This document shows, in pieces, positions 37,001 through 51,835 of a stretch of DNA of 64,000 bases. Made by a program: the position numbers and the translations under genes. The notes beneath the pieces were generated by a model. That model worked only from the letters and a program-made list of their open reading frames with translations. It did not search any database and was not told the DNA's origin. Numbering within the stretch: position 1 is the first letter of the stretch; each line of letters starts with the position of its first letter. The stretch comes from Gossypium raimondii. Lineage: Eukaryota; Streptophyta; Magnoliopsida; Malvales; Malvaceae. Where the stretch lies: contig NC_068572.1 in the NCBI RefSeq assembly GCF_025698545.1, positions 620,001 to 684,000 of the forward strand, in the 5' to 3' direction.

Positions 37001-39453
37001 TGGCTTGGAATTTTTGTTTGTTACCCCCAAGTCAAGAGACGATTTTACAGGTATCTGATTCTGCTGAACATCCAAAGCTACTTTCTTACTAGTGGTTTGC
37101 TTGGCTGAAGCAGCTTCGAGCAATAACTGTGCCGGGCTCTCCGCCAAATTTGCCTGTCGACCTCTTACATCACCATAACGACTTCTCTTTAACTCATCAA
37201 GTTCGGCATCACTTAACCTGTGGCCCAGTTCTTTCACTTCGAAATGGAAAGTAGCCACAGTTCCATCCAATGAACAAGCAAAGAGAGAATAGCCATCGGG
37301 GCTCCTGTTTATGGAAAGAGATCACTATTAACGGATAAAGATAAAATGACATACGGAGAAATATCTACCAACTTGCAGTTCAATGATAAAAAAAAATATA
37401 TCTTCCACTAAAACGAAAATCTTTACCATGATAAATCCACAACACTTTGACCAAAGAAATGCTTGGCAACAAAGAGTGGGCGAGGACTTGCAGTTGTCCA
37501 TACGGTTATAGTGCGGTCCTGACTCCCAATTGCAATTACATTATATGGCTGTGATTCTTTCCCGCCAATCTTAGCAGCTCCGTTCACCCAGCCAACAGGA
37601 GTGGCTTTCGCTTCCTGCGAATTGGCTGAATTTCTTTTGAACATTGAGTGATTAAACTTCACTACGATAACCGGTGCATTGTGGCCTAAGAAGTCAAACG
37701 TTGCAGCCCATTCCCCTCTCTCGAGAACAGGTGCGGAATGCCTTGGCTTTTGGTAACCATGAGTGGTAGTTATGAAATGACCACAAGGTGACCATCCAAG
37801 CCGCCTGAAAAACGTAGATCCCAGCTGAAAAGAACATTTTCAGTCAGAAAAGGAAACAGAATGTTTTAAGACAAAACAAAATTCTATCGATACAAAAAAA
37901 CGTACTGATTTTGCCCAGTGGCCCTCTGTTCTATGAGCAAGGCTCCAGTCACTTGTTCGCCATATAATAACAGTCTTGTCATCAGATTGGCTCGCTATGA
38001 AGGACCCGATGGGATCCCAGGCAACTCCTTTAACCAGACTAGAATGACCCCTAAGCACAGCCGTGCAGATACCGTTACTCATATTCCATACATGGATAGT
38101 GTTGTCCAAACTCCCACTGGCCAACATCGAGTCATCAGGTGACCAATTAAGATCTACCTACTTCAAGCTCAAAATAAAAGAAATTTACCAGTTAGACAAT
38201 ATCCCGTGCTTATTAGACACTGCTACATTAAACTAAAGGACATGCAAAGACCGAATTTCAATGTAAAACAACATGCTTTCTCAAGAATGAAAAAAGTCGA
38301 TCAATAGTAAAGGTACCATAGACCCTTGAACTAGGAGTCAGATTGCATTTTACCCCTTTTACTCAAGAAATTGAGCAAATTAGTCCCTATATATTGAATT
38401 AAAAAGCAAAATGGTACTTTCTATTAACAATTTCATCCATTTCTATTAAAGAGCAAACTGTTTTTAACAGTAGAAATGGATATTTTTAACAGGAGAACCA
38501 GTTTGCTCTCTGATCTACGTACAGGGACTAATTTGCTCATTTTTTGAGTAGATTAGGCAAAAATGCAATCCGACTCCTAATACAAGGGCTTTCATGGTAC
38601 TTTTACCGTCAATCGACACGAACCACAGCACAATAATCTTGTCAATCTCTATATCCTATACAACCCAACACGGAAAACAATATCATTACCACATCTGCAG
38701 TGTGTCCCCTCAACGTCATCGCAACTTTCCAGTTCTCAACATCCGGGGGCTCCCCACTACCGAACTCGGTCGTCCCGGAACCAGGCTTTCTCTCATGAAT
38801 TAGAATCGCTTGATCATCAGACCCCGACGCAACGAACCGACCATGCTTAGCCCACCTAACGCAGTTCACCGACCCGAAATGATCACGCAAAGTTGCAAGA
38901 AGCCTCAATGTAGATTCATCATCCTTTCCCAAATTCCTGCCAACAGATTCCATGTTCCATACCCTAACCTATATATACATATCAAATAGAATTACACATA
39001 TCAAATTACATATCCTCTAACAGAAGATGCTATTCGTCAATCTATGGCCATATAACATTGTAAAATGCTATGCATAGGAAAAATTTGCAACTGTGGTCAC
39101 TTACAGCAGTAAAAAACTAAACTAAAAGCCAAAAGAGAATATATATATACACACATCAAATTACAAATCAACTTACAAGAGCTGCTGTTCATGAACAAAA
39201 TTAAATAATCTATGGACATATAACATTGTAAAATGCTATGCATAGGAAAAATTTGCAACTGTGGTTACTTACAGCAGTAACTAAACTAAAGCCAAAAGAT
39301 ATATATATATATATATATATAAAGATTTGAGTAGGGAAATTTTACCTTATGGTCACCTCCACCAGTAGCAAACCTAAGACCACCAGGTTGAATATCAATG
39401 GAGAAAATCTGCATTCCTTCATGCCTAACCCAACTTGGTTTCTCAGCAATCAT
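34052..39453 (-). CDS. HIRA: Histone chaperone HIRA
   Basis: HIRA deposits histone H3.3 independently of replication, in a nuclear complex with UBN and CABIN1 homologues. The exons (minus strand) are 39453-39346, 38968-38690, 38157-37906, 37824-37427, 37304-36293, 35728-35524, 35430 to about 35130, 34982-34860, 34661-34556 and 34420-34052. About 1050 residues result; plant HIRA is near 1020. The N-terminal seven-bladed WD40 region covers about 1-370 (for example [19 protein letters not shown]). A HIRA B motif, [17 protein letters not shown], starts near 478. The C-terminal Hira domain spans about 690-950, including [20 protein letters not shown]. All junctions check in GT-AG phase except the donor of exon 7 (see findings): the frame needs a donor one base from the only good GT. 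Introns 2 and 5 hold MITEs. Confidence 0.93.
35826..36187. mobile_element. Complete GTAAAAGTACC-family MITE in HIRA intron 5
   Basis: A 362-bp element with terminal inverted repeats GTAAAAGTACCATGAAGG and (from the right) GTAAAAGTACCATGGAGG, continuing as a roughly 50-bp inverted repeat through 'ggagtcagattgcattttgccc'. The flanks are identical 12-bp repeats, ATCATAGAAGCA at 35814-35825 and 36188-36199. This is the best-preserved copy of the family in the window. Confidence 0.9.
38307..38606. mobile_element. GTAAAAGTACC-family MITE in HIRA intron 2
   Basis: The left end is GTAAAGGTACCATAGACC and the right end reverse-complements to GTAAAAGTACCATGAAAG. The length is 300 bp. The core is slightly rearranged, with the 'tttttaacagtagaaatgg' segment close to a second copy. 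Flanks CGATCAATA and CGTCAATCG are similar only if a one-base indel is allowed. Confidence 0.8.
38990..39300. repeat. Tandem duplication, about 170 bp, in HIRA intron 1
   Basis: Both copies contain ATAACATTGTAAAATGCTAT, 'gcataggaaaaatttgcaactgtggt', 'acttacagcagtaa' and 'actaaa..gccaaaag'. The first core is at about 39048-39140 and the second at about 39218-39298, both preceded by a 'catcaaattaca' segment. Divergence is low. A TA microsatellite follows at 39299-39322. Confidence 0.85.
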
Positions 39454-41653
39454 TTTTTTTTACCCTCTTTCTTTTGCTACTTCACAGTACTCTTTTCAAT
39501 TTCCACTATTTTTTTCACTATGGTTGGTGAAAACTAGAACAAATGGTAGTAAAGCTCATAGCATTTTCTTTTTCAAAAAAAAAACCCCACAACTCAAAAT
39601 TAAAGCCTTAAAGTTCCTTAGTACCTAAAACACAATTCATATAAAGAAAACTCTAGAAAATAAAAAGGAAACTTTACCTTGTTTTATGAAAAAAAAAAAA
39701 AAGACCCAGATGGGAAAATGTTGAATTTTAGGGTTTTTGAAGTGCTTAGAAGTAAAGAAGAAGCAAAAGTTCGAAGTGTAGTGAAAAAAAACAGAGATTT
39801 AAAAAATATAAATAAAAGTTTTTTTACCAAAGCTTAATTTGCTAATTAAGGTAGGGTTTATTTTCTTTTTGTTAAGAAGAAAAGCCCTAATTTTCGATAA
39901 CAAAAAAAAAAAAAACAAGTAGAGATCTTTAAAGGAAAAAAAGGGATAAAATTTGGTCCTTTAAAGGTCAAAATCTTTCTTACAAGATTTGTGAGAGAAA
40001 AGGGTTCTCTTAGATTTGGATTTTGGAGACTGAAAAACCAAAAGAGAGAGTTTTAAAAGATTTTATTTAATAAATTTTAAGTCAAAAACAATAAAGAATT
40101 AAATAGATTTTATTTATTTTATTTAATATACATTGTTTGTCTCAAAACAGAATATAAAAAGTTAGTTATGTTTACCTCTTACCTTTTTATAATTTAAAAC
40201 TTTAAATCTTTAATATTTTTCTTTAGTTTCAAAATTATAATGCTAAATTGTACTAATAGTCACTCAACTATTAATAAATTTCATTTTGAGTCGTTTAACT
40301 ATAAAAATTACAAAATAATCATTTAACTATTTAATATGTCTTTTTTTGTCACAGTTAACGATGACAATTTTAAAAGTGACATAACAACAACATTAACCAT
40401 TAACATTTATAAATTATATCAATTTAGTATTGATTCTAAAAGATTTAACTCTTAACATTTACACATTGTATAATTTAATTTATTTTTACAATTTTGTTTT
40501 TCTTTGTAGCATTTAAGGTTATTTTTAAAAGAATGAGTATGATAACAATTACCTTGAATTTTTAATATTTTTCATATTTTCAATCAAATTTAACTAATAT
40601 ATTTGTTCTTTTTATTTTTAAGTAGAGTGATAAAATAATTTAATAATTCAATGAGTTCACCTAAATATTTTATGCAAATATGCATAATTCAATATATAAA
40701 AATATAATACAAACATAATATAAATATATTAAAATTTATATGAATAAATTACTGATTAAAATTGGCCATTGAATCAGACTAGATAGCAATCTAGATTTCA
40801 TTACTTTAGCTTAATTACTACTTTCAAAATTATATAAATATTTTATATACTATATTAATAAATTTAAATAAAAATAACAAATTGTAATTAAATTATCTTT
40901 TAAACAGTAAATTTATAAGTTAGTATAATAAAATTATATTTTGATCTTTCTAAAAATTTAAAATTTAATTCTAATCCTATCAAAATTTTATAATTCTAAA
41001 ATTGCCAGACTTTCCCTTCCAGAAATGGAAAACACCCCCCACAAAGTTTCCCTTCCTTGGCTACCTGAAAAAAAAATCATTTAAAAAACCCGAATATTAT
41101 ACAAAAAGTAATGCAATAATCCCCGAACTTATCAACGATTTCCATTTCAGTCCATAAACTTTATTTGAGTCCCCGTTACTCCCAGAACTTGACAACTTTT
41201 TTAAGTGCCACTAAAGCATGATAATGTAACACTGATATTATACAAGAGTATCCCTGAAAAGTTTAAAATCTCATATAAAATTTAAAAAATAAAAAATTTT
41301 CTTTAAAAAAAAAATTAAGTGAAGACATGCCAGTCATCACTCTTTAAAAAATTCCAAATTCATGGGAAACTTAGATTAATATGGATGAAAAAAAGTTCAG
41401 GATCAAGGTGAGAAAAACTGCCAAATTCGGGGACTAAATAAGAAGGAAGAAGAGGGTCTTATTTAAACCAAGAAAAAAAACATCAATTCAATGAAATGTA
41501 ATGTGTTCATCCTATATGAATACAGCCTGGTCAAGTAAAACAAATAGAGACAATTTCCAGTGATGACCCCAGCAGTTAAATCAATAAAATTACAAATCAC
41601 AGTGAATGCACTCACAACTGTGTAGGTCAATGTCACAGTTGCATACAAATCCA
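39454..41653. other. HIRA promoter region and VPS4 3' flank
   Basis: The first 300-500 bases left of 39454-39950 should contain the HIRA leader and promoter; no TATA box stands out. A degenerate copy of the foldback family (GTCACTCAACTATT and 'aaccattaacatttataaattatatc') covers about 40230-40680. A shorter inverted-repeat element lies at about 41107-41450 (arms 'cccgaacttatc..ccataaactt' and 'aaaaagttcagga..ttcggggac'). The bases just right of 41450 are probably VPS4 3' UTR. No other gene is seen. Confidence 0.5.
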
Positions 41654-45539
<3,886 letters not shown>

Positions 45540-45822
45540 TTCTCTATCTTCTTTTCTGGGTGTTTTAATTTTTTTCAGTGGAATTGCATCCCCGGTGAAA
45601 ATTTTAAACTTTTTCTTAGTTTCCAAACAGGATTATGGAAAACTTGAGATTTGGAGGGTGGGATCAAAGGCCAGAAATAGAAGAAAATGAAAAACAAAAA
45701 AGAAGACTGGTTTTTTTGATCGTCAAATAACTCTTAAAGGCAAAAGCGTGTGGAATATTAATTACTTAAAACATTCAACAAGCTTTACCTTATGGCCAAA
45801 GGAAAGTTCAAAATTCTGCCTT

Positions 45823-45830
45823 TTTATATA
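45823..45830 (-). promoter_or_regulatory. Likely TATA box of VPS4/SKD1
   Basis: The minus strand reads TATATAAA about 285 bases upstream of the start codon. This is a good match to the plant TATA consensus and would give a leader of roughly 250 bases. A long foldback element begins about 130 bases further upstream. Confidence 0.5.
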
Positions 45831-45957
45831 GCTCTTATTAGCTGTTCATAGGCCAGGTTGGGTCGGGGCTTGACCCGATTCAAAATATCTTCAGGCTTTT
45901 TCTGCCCGGTTCAACAGGCCCAAAAGCCCATTTCACAGTTCAACATAAAAATAAAAA

Positions 45958-46638
45958 GGGTAAATTCCAAGAGTAGTCACCCATTTATTAGTATTCTTTT
46001 TGTCATCCAACAATGAAAAATTATAAAATGGTCACCTAACTATTTAATTTTATCCTTTTTTGTCATCAGAGTTCTAACGATGGCAACTTTTAAAATTGGC
46101 ATGATAGCAATTTTAACCCTTAACATTTATAAATTATGTCAATTTAGTCTTGATTCTAAAAAAAAGTTAACCTTCAACATTTACGCATTGTGTAATTTGA
46201 TTTTTTTTTGCAATTTTATTTTTCTTTCTGACCCTTTCACCTAAATGACTAAAAAAATAAATTTATCAGCTAAATTTGATTGAAAATATACAAATGGAAA
46301 CACCAAAAATACAAAATAACGATTTTCATCTTTTCTCGTTCTTTTAAAACTAACCATTGATGTCATAAAGAAAAGCAAACTTGCAAAAAGAAAAAAGACC
46401 AAACGCAATATGTAAATGTTGAAGGTTAATTCTTTTAAATCAATACTATATTGACATAATTTATAAATGTTGAGGGTTAAAGTTGTTATTATGCCAATTT
46501 TAAAAGTTGCCACTTTTAGCTAGCAAATGATCAAAAAAGACAAAATTGAATAGTTTGTTAACAATTTTATAACTTTTCATAATTGGGTGACCTAAAATAA
46601 ATTTATTAATAGTTGGTGAATACTAATGTAGTTTGCCC
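45958..46638. mobile_element. Long foldback element upstream of VPS4
   Basis: A 681-bp element. The left end is GGGTAAATTCCAAGAGTAGT and the right end reverse-complements to GGGCAAACTACATTAGTATT. The arms are over 200 bp and keep the same order of motifs: GTCACC, 'actatttaattttatc', 'ggcaacttttaaaattggcat', 'aacccttaacatttataaattatgtc'. Flanks AAATAAAAA and AATTAATAA match at 7 of 9 bases. The minus-strand frame at 46241-46513 lies in the loop and right arm and is not a gene. Confidence 0.75.
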
Positions 46639-46974
46639 AATTAATAAATGGTTAAATTTTTTATTAGTCCTTATACTTTGCAAAAGTTATGGATTTAGTC
46701 TTTGTACTTCAATATGATAAGTTTAGTTCTGTATTTTCAAAATGGTCAACTTTAATTCCGTACTTTTAAATTTTTGAAAATTTAATATTGACCCAAACAA
46801 GTATCAATTTAATTCATTTGGTTATATTCAATATACAGTTGTAGATTTAATCTATAGTCTCTAACTAGACTATTCTAAGTCCCTATGCTTTTGAAATTTA
46901 AAAATTTGATATTGAAATAAATAACCGTCGTTAAACTATTAACTAGGTTTTTAGTGAGTAATATGTCGAATTTG

Positions 46975-47300
46975 GTAAAAGTGTCAAAAAGGCCCATATA
47001 CTATGGGCAAATTAGTATTTGTACGTTAGATCAAAGAGCAATTTTGTATTTTTTGTTAAAAATTTCATCAATTTGTACTGTTAAAACCTAATATGGTTAA
47101 CGAAATAATCAAACAATGACATGTGTACCTCATGCTGACATTCAAAGATCATTTTTTAATCATAAAATTGGATGAAATTTTTAACAGAATTATCAAATTG
47201 CTATTTAATCTAACGTACAGGACTAATTTGCTCATTTATTGAGTAAATAGGACAAAATGCAATCCAACTTCTAGTACAAGGGCTTCCATGGTACTTTTTA
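46975..47300. mobile_element. GTAAAAGTACC-family MITE
   Basis: It runs from GGTAAAAGTGTCAAAAAGGC to TTCCATGGTACTTTTTA. The core keeps 'acgttagatcaaagagcaa', 'ttgttaaaaatttcatcaattt', 'acctcatgctgaca', 'atttgctcatttattgagta' and 'caaaatgcaatcc'. The left arm has a deletion of about 40 bases relative to the HIRA intron 5 copy. Confidence 0.75.
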
Positions 47301-47617
47301 TCAATATTATTCATATGATAATATGTTTACCACATAAACTTCCGGAAATAGCATAACTTAACTTAATTAATTTAACGATTATCGTTTGGTGAGGACTGAA
47401 ATTTTAAAACTTGAAAAGTTCATAGACTAAAATTGACCAAATTAAAGTATAATAACTAAATCCATAACATTCGTAAAGTATAGAGACTAATAGTGGAATT
47501 TAACCTAAAATATTTATATTATTATTTTTATAATTAAAAATTTTAAAATTATTTATCTATTTAAATCAGGTCTGGTTGGTTCGAAATAGAATACTCTTTA
47601 TCTAAGCTCAACCCTTT

Positions 47618-47718
47618 TAGTGGGGGACGGGTGAATAACACATAATAACTCACCCTTGGGAGGAGAACAACAACTAGAAACGACTGTTAATACCGTTGAG
47701 GAGCAAAAGGAGGAATTC
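47618..47718 (+). pseudogene. Nuclear-transferred plastid 16S rRNA fragment
   Basis: Matches the 5' domain of plastid 16S rRNA (region near E. coli positions 100-210). The phrases GGGGGACGGGTGAATAACAC, 'cccttgggagga', 'gaacaacaactagaaacgactg', 'taatacc' and 'gaggagcaaaaggaggaat' follow the plastid order. Relative to my memory of plastid 16S, several G-to-A and C-to-T changes are present and a few bases are missing after TAATACC. It is only about 100 bp, so it is not a working rRNA gene. Confidence 0.85.
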
Positions 47719-48433
47719 AGTGGATTTTGTACCCCCAGATGTGTATTGTTCTAATAATAAAACTAAAACAATTAACTCTCTTTTTTTCGCACTGATAAAA
47801 ATTTTTGATCCATACTAATCACATCGGCTCGTTCTGCCAAATTCCAATCGCATCGATCAAAACATGATACAGCGCAACAGGTGCATAGATAATATTTAAA
47901 AATATAAATTTTATAACTTTTTACTATTACAGTAATAAATAATAAAATTCTGTTTCCGAGAGCTAAAACGAAAGTTGTGTTTTTTCACATTTTTTTAATT
48001 TAAAATGTAAAAACTAATAATATAGTAAAAGTAAACAACTCACTTACCCTTCAATTTTAATTCGTAATATTTTTTTATGAAACTTCCATTTTATATATGA
48101 TTTTTTGTGAATAATATTATAATGTATGATGTTTTTTTGTTTTATTTATTTATTAAGTGATAGATTTTAATTCACGGAGTTTATTGATGAATATTTTATA
48201 TAATTTATAAATATTTCATATTTTAACTTTATTCAATATTATTCGTTTGATATTTGTAAATATTTTCTATATTATATATTAAATACTTTTTAAAATATTA
48301 TTAAAATTAAAATGTTACATCTGAAATAGATCAAAATCAGTACATCCTAATTTTAGTTGAAAAACGAGTGCACCCATAGGTGTGATATCAACTACATTGA
48401 TTTGGATCGATACATGTAATTATATAAAAAGTC

Positions 48434-48806
48434 GTGTTAATATATTATTTGGTACCTGAATTTTGCTTCAATTTAATTTGGTATATGAGTTTGACTTCTA
48501 TGTTCAGTTTGGTATATGAGTTTTCTCAAATTGATACTTGATATTTTATTTATCCTGAACAAGTAATTGAGTTTAGCTTTAATGTTAATGTTGATACTTT
48601 AGTTTTTCTTTTATCCCAATCAAGTACCTATGTTTTTTTTCTTTTACGGGAGCACGTGTGTCAAATATTTATTGGATCACATGATGTCTTTTGGTTTGGG
48701 TACCAAATTAAACATCGAAGCCTAACTTAGATACTAAATTGGGACAAAAAAAACTTAAGTACCAAATTGAACATTGAAACTAAACTTGGGTACCAAATGA
48801 TACACC
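48434..48806. mobile_element. Foldback element of the TTTGGTACC family
   Basis: The left end is GTGTTAATATATTATTTGGT and the right end reverse-complements to GGTGTATCATTTGGTACCCA. The arms alternate 'tttggtatatgagttt' and its reverse complement 'aaacttaagtaccaaatt'. It is similar in style to the element at 7421-8211. Confidence 0.55.
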
Positions 48807-50235
48807 AATCCTAAAAGTAAATATTGTAAAAAACCAAATAGGTGGTCAAATTGGTCAAATCATTACTTTTTGGTTGAATGGGTGGAATTGTAGTTCAACG
48901 ACAATTAAATTAAATAATAAATATTTAAAAAAAATACAAATCGGTTCAATCTGTTGAACCATAATTTTCTTATCTCGATTTTTGACTTTTGTCAATTCAT
49001 AACAATTTTGTTATATATTTGATTTTATGCCACCAATCAAATTAATTAAACTATCGATTCTAATTCGAACAACAAATTTAATATATTTATATGAGTATTA
49101 GAAAAAAAAAGAAGAGAAACATTTCATTATATAAATTTCACAATCAAATAAAAAAAAATCTCATGATATAGCAAAAAGAAAATTATAATATAAAAATTGG
49201 CCCCGTGAACTTGGCAATTACGCATATTGGTACTTGTATTTTTTTGGTTCACTTTGGTTTTTAAAATTGTCAACTAAATTTATTTTGGTCATAAACTTGA
49301 AGTCTGTTAATATTTGATGATGTGGCTATTGTTCTTGATACATGACTAGATTCGTCGGTCGGATTGATTGGATTAAGAATCGATCGATATACTAATCCAA
49401 ACAAATGGGCTGAACAGATTGAATCAGAAACAGCTAGAAATCGATAAAAATTGAAAATTAGGATAAGAACCCTAGTTTAATAGGTTGAACCAGATTAATA
49501 ATCTATTTTTAGTTAATTAATTAATTGTTATTAGTTTATCAGTTGACCCTATAAAATCAATGGTCTGATCGGTTCAACCACCGATCTGATTATTAAAACA
49601 TTGTATGTGCCACTCTAACATTGTACAACATTAAAATTTATTTAAAATTTTTAAATTACAAGTGATGATGTGCCACAATCTCAAAATGCCACATCATTAA
49701 TCTTTTATATTTTCAAGTTCAAGAATAAAAGTGAATTAAAAAAATACAAATATTAAAATAGGTCTAATTAACAAGTTTAAGGACCAAAAAATATATTATC
49801 CCTTAGTTCAACCAGCAGATTCAATCTAGTTATAACCTCACTCACAAAAATTTGGAATATATTTCATTTTATATAATTTTCACAATCAAATAAAAAATAA
49901 TTCTCATAATACAACAAAAATAAAATAACAAAATATTTTCCATTTTTCTAATAAAGTCCGGCCGACGTGAAATACTATGATAAACACCATACGTATTAAT
50001 CACGCCAAAAAGGTCGAATTTTTAAGAGAAAAAACAATAAAATTGGACATTGACTCTCAGTCAAGTCTTCCATTTCTTCATTTTCTGTAGTTGCCCACTT
50101 TTTAGTTCTAAATATTAGCTAAATTTTTAGTCTCATTAGCAATTGTTAAAGAAAAAAACCATGGTTTTCTTACTTACCAAACAAAACCCATTTCCATGCA
50201 ATTCATATTTCAGTTCCTGGTAATGTTTTCCATTC

Positions 50236-50592
50236 CAAGATTTGATCTTTGTTCTCTTTTCCTTTCTGGGTTTGATTTTTATGAACAAAAAAATTGATTT
50301 TCATCCTCTCTTTTTTTGTTCCAAAAGCTCCCCAAAATCTACCGCTTCTCTTATATATATCTGTGTTAAAGACCCAAACTTCTTTTAAAAGATATATACA
50401 TACATATATGTGTGTGTGTGTTAATTTCCCTGTACAAGATTTGATCTTTGTTCTCTTTTCCTTTCTGGGTTTGCTTTTCATGCAAAAGAAAATTTGATTT
50501 TCATCCTTTTTTTGTTTCAGAAGCCCCTCCCCCCCCCCCCCAAAAAAAACACTGTTATGTATATATATGTGTTAAAGACCCAAACTTTTTTG
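50236..50592. repeat. Direct duplication upstream of the GALT29A-like gene
   Basis: Copies lie at 50236-50386 and 50435-50592. Both contain CAAGATTTGATCTTTGTTCT, 'cttttcctttctgggtttg', 'tgattttcatcct', then 'tatatat' and 'gtgttaaagacccaaactt'. The second copy has gained a run of about 13 C residues. The duplication lies 70-430 bases upstream of the start codon, so it affects the promoter or the leader. Confidence 0.88.
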
Positions 50593-50610
50593 TTTTAAAT
50601 ATTTTTTAGC

Positions 50611-50619
50611 TATATATAG
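50611..50619 (+). promoter_or_regulatory. Possible TATA box of the GALT29A-like gene
   Basis: TATATATAG lies 47 bases before the start codon. If used, the leader would be very short (about 20 bases). A similar TATATATAT occurs in each upstream duplicate (near 50352 and 50561), and one of those may be the real promoter. Confidence 0.35.
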
Positions 50620-50665
50620 CAAACCCCATTTTTCTATTTTCACCAAAATTTTGTTTTTGGTCCCC

Positions 50666-51835
50666 ATGAAAGGATCAATTAGACCATTGCTAAGCATTCT
50701 AATGCTTGTTGTATTTGCAACAACCTTAACCTTCCGGATTTTCATCTACGGCCGCCGTGTCTTCACGGTGGCAGCAACCCAACAACCCTCACCAACCCAA
50801 ACTTTCAACTCTACTTTGCTCAACTTTGCAGCCATTGATATAGGTGAAGAAAAATCCAAGCTTGAAATAGACCAATTATTAGAAAGGAACTATGACAATG
50901 AAAGAAGAACTACAGGTTATACAACATGGAGAAGGTTCAATCACTATGATGCCAAAGCCAAAGCCAAATCCAAAAGGGATAATAAATTGTTGGTAATGTT
51001 CAAATCCCCAAAATTTCATCATTATTGGTTAGATTTTAGAAGGAATTTACAAGATTGGGCTAGAAAAAAAGTGTTTCAACCTAATATAATGATGGAATTA
51101 GTTCAATTAGTGAAGGTACCTATTGATGGTTATAATGGTTTCATTGGTACAAATAAGTATAAATCTTGTGCTATTGTGGGAAATAGTGGGATTTTATTGA
51201 ATAAAAAGTATGGGAATCTGATTGATGATTATGAGATTGTGATTAGATTGAATAATGCTAGAATTAAAGGGTTTGAAAAACAAGTAGGGACTAAAACAAA
51301 TATATCATTTGTTAATAGCAATGTATTGCATCTTTGTGCTAAGGGTGGTGAAAGTTGTTTTTGTGACCCTTATGGACCTAATGTTCCTATTGTGATGTAC
51401 ATTTGCCAACTGGTTCATTTCGCCGACTACGTGATGTGTAACTCGTCCCATGAGGCGCCGATGTTGGTTACTGACCCGAGGTTTGATGTGTTGTGTGCAA
51501 GGATCGTGAAGTATTATTCAGTGAAACGATTTGTTGAAGAGATGGGGAAGACGTTGGATGAATGGGGACCGGTCCATGACGGTTCGTTGTTTCATTATTC
51601 GTCTGGATTTCAAGCTGTCATGCTTGCTTTAGGGATTTGTGATAAAGTTGGTATGTTTGGGTTTGGGAAATCGGCTTCTACTGCGCATCATTATCATACT
51701 AACCAAAAGGCCGAGCTCCGGTTACATGATTACGAGGCCGAATACGAGTTCTATCATGATCTGGTAAAGAACCCACGTGCGATACCGTTCGTTTCAGATA
51801 AGTTCAGATTCCCTCCTGTTGTAATCTATCGATGA
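50666..51835 (+). CDS. GALT29A: GT29 sialyltransferase-like galactosyltransferase, GALT29A-like
   Basis: A single-exon gene of 389 residues, a type II Golgi membrane protein of glycosyltransferase family 29. Arabidopsis GALT29A of this family acts on arabinogalactan protein glycans; plants lack sialic acid, so 'sialyltransferase' is only the family name. The first ATG starts MKGSIRPLLS, as in the Arabidopsis protein; the codons before it include no ATG. A membrane anchor is at about 6-27. The family's motif L region is at about 167-218 (SCAIVGNSGILLN and IRLNNA), the motif S region at 306-334 (GSLFHYSSGFQAVMLALGIC), and HHYHT at 341-345. Candidate N-glycosylation sites are NST, NIS and NSS. 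It looks intact. Assignment to GALT29A rather than a paralogue is from overall resemblance. Confidence 0.9.
   Translation: MKGSIRPLLSILMLVVFATTLTFRIFIYGRRVFTVAATQQPSPTQTFNSTLLNFAAIDIGEEKSKLEIDQLLERNYDNERRTTGYTTWRRFNHYDAKAKAKSKRDNKLLVMFKSPKFHHYWLDFRRNLQDWARKKVFQPNIMMELVQLVKVPIDGYNGFIGTNKYKSCAIVGNSGILLNKKYGNLIDDYEIVIRLNNARIKGFEKQVGTKTNISFVNSNVLHLCAKGGESCFCDPYGPNVPIVMYICQLVHFADYVMCNSSHEAPMLVTDPRFDVLCARIVKYYSVKRFVEEMGKTLDEWGPVHDGSLFHYSSGFQAVMLALGICDKVGMFGFGKSASTAHHYHTNQKAELRLHDYEAEYEFYHDLVKNPRAIPFVSDKFRFPPVVIYR

Larger units (their letters stand above)
45831..50200. other. Repeat-rich region between VPS4 and GALT29A-like gene
   Basis: The two genes diverge here. Elements inside: foldback at 45958-46638, MITE at 46975-47300, plastid 16S fragment at 47618-47718, a TTTGGTACC-type foldback at about 48434-48806, and copies of the GGTTCAACC/TTGACCGG repeat at 48830-49080 and 49340-49600. 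The rest is AT-rich with no recognisable gene. Confidence 0.5.

Noticed and set aside
45540..45626. N-terminal extension of VPS4 by 29 codons
   Set aside because: The extended frame has no ATG (its first codon would be TTG), and the MYSNFKEQAIEYVKQAV start is the family's normal N-terminus.
47618..47718. Possible rRNA gene
   Set aside because: About 100 bp of a 1.5-kb molecule, with many substitutions.
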